A stretch of 64,000 nucleotides of DNA. Source: Terrimesophilobacter sp963702165 (GTDB taxonomy: Bacteria > Actinomycetota > Actinomycetes > Actinomycetales > Microbacteriaceae). The notes beneath the pieces were generated by a model. It was not told the DNA's origin and made no database searches. It was given only the letters and a program-made list of their open reading frames with translations. Both the position numbers and the translations under genes were made by a program. Below are positions 40,558 to 50,534 of this stretch, one piece after another. The stretch's first letter is position 1, and every line of letters starts with the position of its first letter. The stretch is from contig OY969722.1 in assembly GCA_963702165.1 (NCBI GenBank), positions 2,728,001 to 2,792,000 of the forward strand, read 5' to 3'.

Positions 40558-42297
40558 TCACACGATGTTCAGCAGCAGGTGCCCGGACGACACGGTCGCC
40601 CCGACCGACGCGTTCACGTTCGCGATGACCCCGTCCTTGTGGGCGGTGAGCGGCTGCTCCATCTTCATCGCCTCGAGCACGCACACCAGGTCGCCCTTGA
40701 CGACCCTGTCGCCATCCGCGACGGCCAGCTTCACGATGGTCGCCTGCATCGGCGCCTTCACCGAGTCGCCGGTCGCCGTGACGATCGCACCCCCGGTGGC
40801 GCGCCGCGGCGGTGGCGCCGCCACGGTCTCCCCGAGCAGCTTGCCGGGCAGTGACACCTCGATGCGCTTGCCGTCCACCTCGACAACGACGTTGTGACGC
40901 GTGGCGACCGGATGCTCAGGCAGCGCCCCAGCCCACGGCTCGATGTCGTTGTCGAATTCGTTCTCGATCCACAGCGTGTAGACGCTGAAGTCCTCCGCGA
41001 ACGCCTTATCGCGCACCACCTTGCGGTGGAACGGCAGCACCGTCGGCAGCCCGGCCACCTCGAACTCGTCGAGCGCACGCCGCGACCGCTCGAGCGCATC
41101 CTCACGGGTCGCCCCGGTCACGATCAGCTTCGCAAGCAGCGAGTCGAACGCACCGCTGATCACGTCGCCGGTGGTCACGCCACTGTCGACGCGCACGCCC
41201 GGCCCGCCCGGGAAGCGCAGCACGTTCACCGGCCCCGGCGACGGCATGAAGTTCAGCCCAGGGTCCTCGCCATTGATCCGGAACTCGAACGAGTGCCCCT
41301 GCGGCGTCGGGTCGTCGTAGTCGAGCACGCCGCCCTCGGCGAGCCTGAACTGCTCGCGCACCAGGTCGATGCCGGTGATCTCCTCGGAGACCGGATGCTC
41401 GACCTGCAGTCGCGTGTTCACCTCGAGGAACGAGATGGTGCCGTCCGCGGCCACCAGGAACTCGCAGGTCCCGGCGCCGATGTATCCGACCTCGCGCAGG
41501 ATGGCCTTCGAAGACTCATACAGCAGCTCGTTCTGCTCGGCGCTCAGGAACGGCGCCGGCGCCTCCTCCACCAGCTTCTGGTGGCGGCGCTGCAGCGAGC
41601 AGTCGCGCGTCGAGATCACGACAACGTTGCCATGGGCATCCGCGAGGCACTGGGTCTCGACGTGCCGCGGCCGGTCCAGGTACTTCTCGACGAAGCACTC
41701 GCCGCGCCCGAACGCCGCGACCGCCTCACGCGTCGCCGACTCGAACAGCTCTGCCACCTCGTCGCGGTTGCGCGCGACCTTCAGCCCGCGCCCACCGCCG
41801 CCGAACGCGGCCTTGATGGCGACCGGCAGCCCGTGCTGGTCCACGAATTCGAGCACTTCGGATGCGTCGGCGACCGGGTTCAGCGTCCCCGGTGCAAGCG
41901 GCGCGCCGACCTTCTCGGCGATGTGTCGCGCCGACACCTTGTCGCCCAGCTGACGGATGGCGTGCGGCGGCGGACCGATCCAGGTCAGGCCGGCAGCGAT
42001 GACCGCTTCGGCGAAGTCCGCGTTCTCGGCGAGGAAGCCGTAGCCGGGGTGGATCGCATCCGCCCCTGACCGGCGGGCGATGGCGAGGATCTTGTCGATC
42101 ACCAGGTACGTCTCGGCGCTGGTCGACCCCTCGAGCGCGTACGCCTCATCTGCGAGCTTGACGTGGCGTGCGTCGCGGTCCTGGTCCGCGTAGATCGCCA
42201 CCGAACCCAGTCCGCTGTCCTTCGCTGCACGGATCACGCGGACGGCGATCTCTCCACGATTGGCAACGAGGACCTTGGAAATCTGGGGCATGATCAT
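40558..42297 (-). CDS. accA3: Acyl-CoA carboxylase alpha chain (biotin carboxylase plus biotin carrier)
   Basis: 579 residues. It contains a biotin carboxylase (V-L-V-A-N-R-G-E-I-A-V-R at the start; ATP-grasp G-G-G-G-R-G near residue 165; active-site E-V-N-T-R-L-Q-V-E-H-P-V) and a C-terminal biotinyl domain with the modified Lys in V-L-E-A-M-K-M-E-Q. It carboxylates its own biotin using bicarbonate and ATP, and the carboxyl group then passes to acyl-CoA on the beta chain. The beta and epsilon chains are at 47775-49582, and a biotin ligase is at 55270. Two starts (42297 or 42291) are possible. It would serve fatty-acid and possibly longer-chain acyl carboxylation, as in other Actinobacteria. 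Confidence 0.94.
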   Translation of the reverse strand: MIMPQISKVLVANRGEIAVRVIRAAKDSGLGSVAIYADQDRDARHVKLADEAYALEGSTSAETYLVIDKILAIARRSGADAIHPGYGFLAENADFAEAVIAAGLTWIGPPPHAIRQLGDKVSARHIAEKVGAPLAPGTLNPVADASEVLEFVDQHGLPVAIKAAFGGGGRGLKVARNRDEVAELFESATREAVAAFGRGECFVEKYLDRPRHVETQCLADAHGNVVVISTRDCSLQRRHQKLVEEAPAPFLSAEQNELLYESSKAILREVGYIGAGTCEFLVAADGTISFLEVNTRLQVEHPVSEEITGIDLVREQFRLAEGGVLDYDDPTPQGHSFEFRINGEDPGLNFMPSPGPVNVLRFPGGPGVRVDSGVTTGDVISGAFDSLLAKLIVTGATREDALERSRRALDEFEVAGLPTVLPFHRKVVRDKAFAEDFSVYTLWIENEFDNDIEPWAGALPEHPVATRHNVVVEVDGKRIEVSLPGKLLGETVAAPPPRRATGGAIVTATGDSVKAPMQATIVKLAVADGDRVVKGDLVCVLEAMKMEQPLTAHKDGVIANVNASVGATVSSGHLLLNIV

Positions 42298-42414
42298 CGA
42301 GTTTAGGGGCGAGAAGAGCGGTGCATTTGGACTCTCTCCACAAAAAGTGCAGGTGAGACTCGGCGCACCCCTACAACGGCGGGTCGCCCGGTGTTGGGCT
42401 CACAGCCGCGGCGC

Positions 42415-43023
42415 CTACGCCCAGAGCTCGTGCCAGCTCACGCCGAACCCGCGCAGGAGCCCCCGCACGGTCGACAGCGACAGCCCGACCACCGCGTGCG
42501 GGTCGCCGGCCACCGACGTGATGAACGGCCCGCCGAGCGAGTCGATCGTGAACGCGCCAGCAACCTTCAGCGGCTCGCCGGTGGCGATGTACGCCTCGAC
42601 CTCGTCGTCGGTGATGTCCGACGCGAACGTGACGGTGGCGGTCGACACCGCGCCGGCAGCACCGGATGCCTGTCCCCCACGGTGGTCGATCAGCCAGTGC
42701 CCGGAGTGCAGCAGCCCGCTCCGCCCGCGCTGCAGCAGCCAACGCTCGCGCGCCACCTCGATGGTGTGCGGCTTGCCGAACACGGCGCCGTCCAACTCGA
42801 ACGCCGAGTCGCCGCCGAGGATGAACCCATCGACCTCGGTTCCGGCAACCGCCTCGGCCTTCAACCGTGCGAGCAGCTGCACCATGTCCGGCGCGCTGAG
42901 CGGTCCGGCCGCCGCCACCGCGGCATCCTCGTCCACCTCGGAGGGCAACACGACCGGCTCGACGCCAGCTGCGCGAAGTGTCGCCAGGCGGGCGGGGGAG
43001 GTGGAGGCGAGGTACAACCGCAC
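42415..43023 (-). CDS. maf: Maf family nucleotide pyrophosphatase
   Basis: Hydrolyses non-canonical or modified NTPs and is linked to septum control. Seen: S-T-S-P-A-R at the start, the catalytic Asp in G-G-D-S-A-F (normally A-D-T/S), G-K-P near residue 92, and a C-terminal V-V-G-L-S-L-S-T-V-R-G-L-L. I chose GTG at 43023, 5 nt after AGGAG, because the protein then begins MRLYLASTSPAR as in homologues; an upstream ATG at 43092 would overlap the divergent gene. 202 residues. It is next to the carboxylase alpha gene, as is usual in this family of bacteria. Confidence 0.9.
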   Translation of the reverse strand: MRLYLASTSPARLATLRAAGVEPVVLPSEVDEDAAVAAAGPLSAPDMVQLLARLKAEAVAGTEVDGFILGGDSAFELDGAVFGKPHTIEVARERWLLQRGRSGLLHSGHWLIDHRGGQASGAAGAVSTATVTFASDITDDEVEAYIATGEPLKVAGAFTIDSLGGPFITSVAGDPHAVVGLSLSTVRGLLRGFGVSWHELWA

Positions 43024-43046
43024 TGGCGCTCCTGTGTCAGTCTTGG

Positions 43047-44273
43047 ATGATGGGCGAAAATCTGGGCAGCCGCATCGAACTTGAAGTCTCAAACGTAGCC
43101 CACGGTGGCGTGATGGTCGCGCGTCACGAGGGCAGGGTCGTGTTCGTTGCCGACGCCATCCCAGGGGAGCGCGTCCTGGCCGAGATCACGGATGACTCGA
43201 AGGCCAAGTTCTGGCGCGCCGACACCGTCCAGGTGCTGGAGGCCAGCGAGCACCGCCGCCCGCACGTCTGGTCGGCGGCGTCGATCGATCGTGCCCCGGC
43301 CGACCGGGCCGGCGGTGCCGAGTTCGGGCACATCGACCTCGAGCACCAGCGCGAGCTCAAGCGGCACGTGCTGACCGACTCGCTGAAGCGCATGGGCAGA
43401 GTCGACGCCGACGTCACGGTCGAGAGCATCGAGGGTGAACCGACGACCGCAGCGCCGGGCACCGGATGGCGCACCCGCCTCCACCTGCACGTCGCCGACG
43501 ACGGCACGGTCGGCCCGTTCGCGGCGCGCTCGCATCGCGTCATCCCGGTCGACGACGTGCCGCTCGCCACCGAGCAGGTGCAGGCCATCGCGCCGCTCGA
43601 CGAGCGCTTCCCGGGCGCCACCGCGGTCGAGGTGATCGCGCCGTCGGTGGGCAACCCGTGGGTGCTCTCCAGCGGGAGCAAGCGCAGCACCATCACCGAG
43701 CGGGTCGGCGACCGCGACTTCCGGCTCGACGTGCGCGGCTTCTGGCAGGTGCACCGGAACGCCGCGCAGACCCTCACCGAGGCTGTGCAGTGGGCGATCG
43801 ACCCCGAACTGTTCGACGCGCGCGCCACCAACCTGGACCTGTACGGCGGCGTCGGCCTTCTCGCCGCGGCGGTCGGCGACAAGTTCGGCCCCGCGACCAG
43901 GATCACCACGGTCGAAAGCGATCCCACCGCCACCGACCACGCATCCGGCAACCTGGTCGAATGGGTCGGCGCACGAGCGGTCACCGCACGCGTCGACCGC
44001 TACCTGTCCCAACTGGTCAAGGAGGGCGCCCGGATGCGCGACGCGACGGTCGTGCTTGACCCTCCCCGCTCCGGCGCGGGCAGACCGGTCGTCGACCGGC
44101 TCGCCGACCTCGGCCCCGCGCAACTGGTGTACGTCGCCTGCGACCCGGTCGCGCTGGCCCGTGACGTCGCCCTGTTCGCCGACCGCGGCTACCGGCTGGA
44201 GCGCATCCGGGCCTTCGACATGTTCCCGCACACCCACCACGTGGAGGCGGTCGCAGCACTGGTGCGAGAGTGA
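43047..44273 (+). CDS. TrmA/RumA-type SAM-dependent RNA methyltransferase with TRAM domain
   Basis: Methylates a uridine C5 in tRNA or rRNA. An N-terminal TRAM RNA-binding domain (I-E-L-E-V-S-N-V-A-H-G-G) is followed by a Rossmann methyltransferase domain with L-Y-G-G-V-G-L-L, the D-P-P-R-S-G-A-G motif and the catalytic Cys in Y-V-A-C-D-P. The starts at 43047 and 43050 are equivalent. Only 23 bp separate it from the divergent maf start, so the two promoters must overlap the coding ends or the transcripts may be leaderless. The iron-sulfur Cys cluster of RumA is not seen. 408 residues. Confidence 0.88.
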   Translation: MMGENLGSRIELEVSNVAHGGVMVARHEGRVVFVADAIPGERVLAEITDDSKAKFWRADTVQVLEASEHRRPHVWSAASIDRAPADRAGGAEFGHIDLEHQRELKRHVLTDSLKRMGRVDADVTVESIEGEPTTAAPGTGWRTRLHLHVADDGTVGPFAARSHRVIPVDDVPLATEQVQAIAPLDERFPGATAVEVIAPSVGNPWVLSSGSKRSTITERVGDRDFRLDVRGFWQVHRNAAQTLTEAVQWAIDPELFDARATNLDLYGGVGLLAAAVGDKFGPATRITTVESDPTATDHASGNLVEWVGARAVTARVDRYLSQLVKEGARMRDATVVLDPPRSGAGRPVVDRLADLGPAQLVYVACDPVALARDVALFADRGYRLERIRAFDMFPHTHHVEAVAALVRE

Positions 44274-44319
44274 CTCGCCACTAACATGGGGGACAAACCT
44301 CAGGAGTGTGGTCAACGAA

Positions 44320-45024
44320 ATGGTGCAGACGGCGACGGATGAGTCGGAGCAGGAAGCTCCGAGCAAGCCGGCTCGGGTGGGTGTTGTCGACGACCATGAG
44401 TCGGTCCGGCTTGGCTTGAAGGCGGCGTGCCTCGATGCGGGGTACGAGTTCGTGCTGGCCGCGGCCTCCGTCGACGAGTTCGTCGCGCAGCTCGACGGGC
44501 GCGAGTGCGACGTCGTCGTTCTCGACCTGTCGCTCGGCAACGGATCGAGTGTGACCGAGAACGTGAAGAGCATCCAGGCCCTCGGATGCGCGGTGCTGAT
44601 CCACAGCATCGCCGACCGGGTCGCGCTGGTGCGGGAGGCGCTCGCCGCCGGCGCCGCTGGCGTCATCCCCAAGGCGTCGGCGACGAAGACCGTCATGTCG
44701 GCGATCTCGACCGTTGCGCGCGGCAACGTGCTGAACAACCTGGAGTGGGCCACCGCGATCGACGCAGACCGCGATTTCGCCAAGGCGCAGCTGGGCCGCC
44801 GCGAGCGGGAGATCCTGCACCTGTACGCCTCTGGGCTGCCGTTGAAGGCCGCAGCCGAGCAACTCGGCATCGGCTACGCGACCGCGCGGGAGTACCTGGA
44901 TCGCATCCGTGTGAAGTACGTCGAAGTCGGCCGACCCGCCCCGACCAAGGTCGACCTGCTGCGCCGCGCCGTCGAGGACGGCATCCTGCCAGGGCTCCCG
45001 GTCGAAGAGCCGGACGGTGACTGA
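44320..45024 (+). CDS. LuxR-type response regulator
   Basis: 234 residues. Receiver domain: acidic pair in V-V-D-D-H-E, phospho-acceptor Asp in V-V-V-L-D-L-S-L, Lys in G-V-I-P-K-A-S. The C-terminal HTH (L-G-R-R-E-R-E-I-L-H-L-Y-A-S-G to Y-L-D-R-I-R-V-K-Y) is of the NarL/LuxR type. ATG at 44320 was chosen; AGGAG lies 13 nt upstream and an in-frame GTG at 44308 sits too close to it. It overlaps the kinase gene by 8 nt. It is the first gene of a three-gene unit (44320-47265). Target genes unknown. Confidence 0.9.
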   Translation: MVQTATDESEQEAPSKPARVGVVDDHESVRLGLKAACLDAGYEFVLAAASVDEFVAQLDGRECDVVVLDLSLGNGSSVTENVKSIQALGCAVLIHSIADRVALVREALAAGAAGVIPKASATKTVMSAISTVARGNVLNNLEWATAIDADRDFAKAQLGRREREILHLYASGLPLKAAAEQLGIGYATAREYLDRIRVKYVEVGRPAPTKVDLLRRAVEDGILPGLPVEEPDGD

Positions 45025-46228
45025 GGCAGCCGTTCAGGCGACGCCCCGACGTCGCCCGATCAGCAAGCAGCAGATCGAGACCGTCGTCTCACGGTCGGTC
45101 GCGATCTTCGGGCTGCTGTTCGGCGCACAGACCTTCCCGGTGATGCTTGGGCAGCTCGACAAGCTGCCCGAAGCGTGGGCGTGGACCATCAACATCGTCA
45201 TCTTCGGCAGCCTGCTGTTCAGCGTGGTCGCATCGGTGCTGAAAAGCTGGGTGCGCACCGCCAATCTGGTGGTCGCGTTCGCCTACCTGGTGGCGCTGAG
45301 CAGCTGGCCGCTCGCTGTCAACGACCCCTCCATGGTCGCAGGCGAACGGCCGTGGCTGTGGTTCCTGTGCACCGTCGCAACCGCGGCTGCTGCGGTGGCG
45401 ATGCCGGTGTGGATGGCGACCGCGTACCTGATCCTCGCGCCGACCGTGTACGGCGTCATCCGGCTGTTCCCGTCTGGTGGCGGTGCCAAGTGGGACTTGG
45501 CGGCCATCGACACGCTCTACGCGATCATCCTGGGCGGAGCCGTGCTCGTGCTCATCACGCTGCTGCGCCAGGCCGCTGCAGGCGTCGACGCCGCGCAGAG
45601 CACCGCGCTGTCCCGCTACTCGCACGCCGTGCGGCAGCACGCGACCGAGGTCGAGCGGGTGCAGGTCGACTCGATCGTGCACGACAGCGTGCTGACGACC
45701 CTGCTCGAGGCGGCGCGCGCTCACACTCCGGATGCGATGGAGCTGTCGTCCCGGATGGCCGCCAACGCGATCGGCCACCTGCAGGAGGCTCAGGTCGCGA
45801 GCCCCGACGACGAGTCCACCATCGACCTGCACAAGCTTGCCGCGCGTATCAGTGACGCCGCGAGGACCCTGTCGGCCCCCATCGAGGTGCGCATTCGGGC
45901 CATCGGGTCCGGGAGTGTGCCGGTGCAGACCGCGGAGGCGCTGTACTCCGCGGCGATGCAGGCGATGGTGAACAGCCTGCAGCACGCTGGCAACGATCCC
46001 AAGGTGCTGCGCTGGGTCGCCATCCGGGGCATCGGCGAGGACGGGATCCACATCGAGGTTGGTGACACCGGCGTCGGGTTCGACTTCGTGGAGGTGCCGA
46101 CCGAGCGACTCGGCCTGCGGGTATCGATCATCGAGCGTGTCGCCAATATCGGGGGAGCGGTCGACGTCGACTCCAGCCCGGGCGAGGGCACGGTCATCAC
46201 CATCACCTGGCCGGAGGTGAATGCGTGA
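45017..46228 (+). CDS. Membrane sensor histidine kinase
   Basis: 403 residues. About six N-terminal membrane segments are followed by a dimerisation helix with the likely phospho-acceptor His in V-D-S-I-V-H-D-S-V-L-T-T-L-L. An intact ATPase domain follows, with N box (M-Q-A-M-V-N-S-L-Q-H-A-G), G1 (G-D-T-G-V-G-F-D) and G2/3 (G-L-R-V-S-I-I-E-R-V, G-E-G-T-V). The H-D arrangement resembles the NarX-like HisKA_3 type. The GTG start overlaps the regulator gene and the stop overlaps the next gene (GTGA). There is no periplasmic domain, so the signal is probably sensed in or near the membrane. Confidence 0.88.
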   Translation: MTEAAVQATPRRRPISKQQIETVVSRSVAIFGLLFGAQTFPVMLGQLDKLPEAWAWTINIVIFGSLLFSVVASVLKSWVRTANLVVAFAYLVALSSWPLAVNDPSMVAGERPWLWFLCTVATAAAAVAMPVWMATAYLILAPTVYGVIRLFPSGGGAKWDLAAIDTLYAIILGGAVLVLITLLRQAAAGVDAAQSTALSRYSHAVRQHATEVERVQVDSIVHDSVLTTLLEAARAHTPDAMELSSRMAANAIGHLQEAQVASPDDESTIDLHKLAARISDAARTLSAPIEVRIRAIGSGSVPVQTAEALYSAAMQAMVNSLQHAGNDPKVLRWVAIRGIGEDGIHIEVGDTGVGFDFVEVPTERLGLRVSIIERVANIGGAVDVDSSPGEGTVITITWPEVNA

Positions 46229-47265
46229 TCATCACCGTTCCGCGCTACCTGATCGTCGGGCTCGCCGCGGTGTTCTCGGGCTACCACCTGCTGCTCGCGA
46301 CCTACTCGCTCAACGCCCCGATCGACAAGGGCCCGTACGTCGCGGCGATGGCGCTGTACGCGCTGGCGACGGCCGCGAGCCTCTGGGCGACCGGATCGAG
46401 CCGGATGCCGGCGTGGCTGGCCGCCTGCAACGTCGCTGTCGCCATCGTCATCCCAGTGCTGGTGACGACCCAGCTGCCCCCGAACCAGCCGATCGGCAAC
46501 GACTATTCGACCTGGTACGTCGCGGCGATCGGCACACTCATGGTGATCACCTCGACGCGCAAGCGGCACGTGTTCGCGTGGGCGGGTGTCGCCGCCCTGG
46601 TGGTGCACACCATCGTCTGGGCCGGCGCAGCTGCGCTGCCGACCATCGGGGTGCTGGGCAGCGTGGTCTGGGTCGGGGTGTCGCACGCGCTGTCGGTGTC
46701 GCTCGCCAAGGCCAGCGCGGACGCCGAGGAGTACGTGGTGGCGGAGCGTCAGGCGGCCGCGTGGCAGGCGGCGCAGGAAGCTCACCTGTTCGAGCGGCAG
46801 TTCCGGTTGCGTCAGACCAGCCGGATGGCGCTGCCAATGCTGCGCCGCATCGTCGCAAGCGGCGGTGACCTGACTCCTGATCAGCGCCGGGAATGCCTGA
46901 ACCTGGAGGGCGCCATCCGGGACGAGATCCGCGGCCGGAAGCTGCTGAACGCCGCGGTGCGCGAGCACGTGATGTCCGCCCGCCGCAACGGCACCGTTGT
47001 GACGCTGCTTGACGAGGGTGGTCTGGACGACCTGCCGGATGAGGAACTCGACCGGGTCCTGGCTGAGCTGGCCGACGCGATCCGCTCCACCACGGCCGAC
47101 CGGCTGATCGTGCGCACCGTGCCGGAGGGGTCGGATGTCGCGGTGACGGTGGTCGGCCTGAGCTCTGGTGATGACGGCAACGCGAGCGCACTCGGGCACG
47201 CAGAGGAAGACGACGAGGACCAGGTCGACCTGTGGCTGGAGATCCCCCGCGCGACCGCCGGCTGA
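46225..47265 (+). CDS. Membrane protein with a degenerate histidine-kinase-like cytoplasmic region
   Basis: 346 residues. Six hydrophobic segments (residues about 7-165) are followed by a long charged helix (A-E-R-Q-A-A-A-W-Q-A-A-Q) and a C-terminal region. In that region 'L-A-E-L-A-D-A-I-R-S-T-T-A-D-R-L-I-V-R-T' and the following V-A-V-T-V-V-G have the spacing of an HATPase fold but lack the Asn of the N box and the DxGxG loop. No phospho-acceptor His is evident. It is coupled by GTGA overlap to the true kinase. A non-catalytic sensory or scaffold partner of that kinase is the best guess. I do not recognise a named family. Confidence 0.72.
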   Translation: MIITVPRYLIVGLAAVFSGYHLLLATYSLNAPIDKGPYVAAMALYALATAASLWATGSSRMPAWLAACNVAVAIVIPVLVTTQLPPNQPIGNDYSTWYVAAIGTLMVITSTRKRHVFAWAGVAALVVHTIVWAGAAALPTIGVLGSVVWVGVSHALSVSLAKASADAEEYVVAERQAAAWQAAQEAHLFERQFRLRQTSRMALPMLRRIVASGGDLTPDQRRECLNLEGAIRDEIRGRKLLNAAVREHVMSARRNGTVVTLLDEGGLDDLPDEELDRVLAELADAIRSTTADRLIVRTVPEGSDVAVTVVGLSSGDDGNASALGHAEEDDEDQVDLWLEIPRATAG

Positions 47266-47330
47266 CCGGTCGTCTCCCGGTGGTCGAGCCTGTCGAGACC
47301 CCTCGATCGACGCCCCGTCGACCAAGAAGA

Positions 47331-47360
47331 GAAGGGCCGGGACATAAGTCCCGGCCCTTC
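47331..47360 (+). terminator. Strong hairpin terminator after the two-component operon
   Basis: A perfect 13-bp stem, GAAGGGCCGGGAC/GTCCCGGCCCTTC, with an ATAA loop, 65 nt after the last gene of the operon. It has no T-tract, which is usual for many actinobacterial terminators. Confidence 0.8.
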
Positions 47361-47369
47361 AAGCTTCGA

Positions 47370-47443
47370 GTCAGGGCGATAACCCGAATATCGCCCTGAC
47401 CCGCCCCCAAGTCATTAGCCCGCTTACCCTAGTCGGCTAATGA
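47370..47443. other. Two further perfect hairpins in tandem
   Basis: GTCAGGGCGATA (47370-47381) pairs with 47389-47400 across 7 nt. TCATTAGCC (47412-47420) pairs with 47435-47443 across 14 nt. With the terminator at 47331-47360 they make three clean stems in 113 nt. This is more than termination needs and could be part of a structured RNA on either strand. Confidence 0.5.
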
Positions 47444-47685
47444 GTGGCGGTGTTTCTCTACGAGGAGCAACATCCGCACTACTAGTTTGAGGTGTAGCCA
47501 GAGTACCGCACAGTCGTCATTTTGGGGGACTTCCGGGGGACACTTTTGTGCCCCAATTTGGTTACGATGGTCGGTATATCGCGGCTGTCGCGGGGATGGC
47601 GCCGCAAAAACGGGGTACATTCAGCGTTTTCAGCTCGCGTGCCCCCAGATCAGGGGATGCCCCCAGTGCCGCAGTCCGCGCCGTC
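47444..47685. other. Gene-less, less GC-rich stretch
   Basis: The whole gap 47266-47774 (509 bases) has no credible gene. This part is unusually AT-rich for the window and has G and C runs (TTTTGGGGGACTTCCGGGGG near 47,519; GCCCCAATTTGG near 47,552; two CCCCCAG copies near 47,642 and 47,670). No tRNA, known riboswitch or start with ribosome site is seen. The shift in composition suggests either a non-coding RNA or a remnant of inserted DNA. Confidence 0.4.
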
Positions 47686-47731
47686 GTTTGTTGACCGCGC
47701 GCGGGTTCAAAGTGACGCGCGGTCAACAAAC
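47686..47731. repeat. Intergenic palindrome family P2, copy C
   Basis: GTTTGTTGACCGCGC (47686-47700) and its exact complement (47717-47731) flank a 16-nt loop with TTCAAAG. The 3' flank GGGCGCGCGGAT matches copies A and D. It lies 43 bp before the stop of the facing accE gene. Confidence 0.7.
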
Positions 47732-47774
47732 GGGCGCGCGGATGCGTGGAGTTGGACTAAGGCGCGTGCGGGCG

Positions 47775-47986
47775 TCAGCCGAACGTGCGCCAGGAGGTGA
47801 TGCCCGGCAGAACAGGCGTGCGGATCGGGCGCTGCGAGTGCTCCCACGCGCTGCGCCTGACCGGAGGCGCCTGCCGCCCCTCGAGCTCGCCGGCGACCGC
47901 CGTCAGCACCGCGGTGACGGCAGCCAGCTCCTCCGGCGTCGGGTTGCCCCGCACCAGCCGGATGTCCGGGTCGTCCGTCTCCTGGG

Positions 47987-47990
<4 letters not shown>
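47775..47990 (-). CDS. accE: Acyl-CoA carboxylase epsilon subunit
   Basis: 71 residues. The R-L-V-R-G-N-P-T-P-E-E-L-A-A-V-T-A-V-L motif is the signature of the small actinobacterial epsilon chain, which stabilises and activates the alpha-beta complex. The GTG start at 47990 overlaps the accD stop (GTGA). The C-terminus contains W-x-x-S-x-R-P-I-R and ends S-W-R-T-F-G. Confidence 0.9.
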
Positions 47991-49582
<1,592 letters not shown>

Positions 49583-49688
49583 GCGTTCACTTTACCGGCG
49601 GTGTCGGAAACGGCTCTTGCCCCATGCCGCCAGTGTCGGCCGTCCGATTCGGTAGGTCATCGCATTGCCGACCTCTTCGAACGGCGGT

Positions 49689-50534
49689 TCACGCGGTCGC
49701 CGCGACCACGGCAATTCCGAGAAACACCGCGATGACCCCGACCACTTGGATGCGAAGCAGGCGTTCCCCGAGCAGACGCCATCCCAGCAAGACGGTCACG
49801 ACCGGGTAGAGGGACGCCAGTACGCCGACGACGCTGAGCGCGCCGGTAGTGCTGGCAATGGCGAAACAGAGCTGCGCGGAGATGCCGAGCAGGCCGATTG
49901 AGATGACGCCGACAAGGGCGCGGCCGCGGGCAACCGGCACCTGGCGCACAGCTAGCAGCGCGATGGCGTAGATGAGCAGCACCGTGAGGCTGTTGGAGAC
50001 CAGCGTCGTCGTGATGTTGTACGCGCTGCCGAACGCAACGGAGACGTTTGCGAAGCCGAAGCCGACTGCCGAGACAAGCGCAAGGATTATCGGCTTCGGA
50101 CCGTGGCCGGCGCGATGGTTGCGAACTTCAGGGCCGCTCGCCAAGATGGTGCCCGCAATTGCGACGATGAGCCCCAGTCCAAGCAGCCAGGACAACTGGT
50201 CGCCGCCCGCGAGCCCGGCTGCGACGGGAACGAATACGCTCAGCGACGTGATTGGGGCAACGACGCCCATTGTGCCGCTGGCCAGGGCCGCGTAGAGCGA
50301 TGAGACGCCGACAGCTGTCGCAACGCCGCCGATGAGGCCCCACAGGAGAGCGCCCTCCCAGCCGACGCTCGGGTCCTCCCAGAACATCCTCGGAAGGATT
50401 GCGACGGTCGCCACTAACTGCGAGAAGATCAGGACCGTCACAAGCGGCAGGCGACGGGACAACACACCGCCGAGGTAGTCGCCGACACCGAGGAAGACGC
50501 TCGCGAGTAACGCGAGCGCTGCGCCGCCGATCAC
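49689..50534 (-). CDS. EamA-family membrane transporter
   Basis: 281 residues, ten membrane helices in two homologous five-helix halves, characteristic of the DMT/EamA superfamily. The GTG start at 50534 overlaps the stop of the preceding ATPase gene (GTGA), so I chose it over a longer in-frame ATG at 50600. It is the last gene of the nucleoside hydrolase-ECF operon. EamA proteins usually export metabolites; here it could export surplus bases or analogues, but the substrate is unknown. Confidence 0.82.
   Translation of the reverse strand: MIGGAALALLASVFLGVGDYLGGVLSRRLPLVTVLIFSQLVATVAILPRMFWEDPSVGWEGALLWGLIGGVATAVGVSSLYAALASGTMGVVAPITSLSVFVPVAAGLAGGDQLSWLLGLGLIVAIAGTILASGPEVRNHRAGHGPKPIILALVSAVGFGFANVSVAFGSAYNITTTLVSNSLTVLLIYAIALLAVRQVPVARGRALVGVISIGLLGISAQLCFAIASTTGALSVVGVLASLYPVVTVLLGWRLLGERLLRIQVVGVIAVFLGIAVVAATA

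Noticed and set aside
43089..47325. Minus-strand frames 43089-44870 and 45790-47325
   Set aside because: They oppose the RNA methyltransferase and the two-component genes, which carry all family motifs.
29892..47731. Insertion sequences carrying the P2 palindromes as terminal repeats
   Set aside because: No transposase is found between any two copies. The only gene between A and B is the AbiEi-like one, and the copies are complete palindromes rather than half-ends.
47266..47774. Actinobacterial 6C small RNA or tmRNA
   Set aside because: The needed paired hairpins with six-C loops, or a tRNA-like end with a tag frame, could not be matched by eye; left as an unexplained region.
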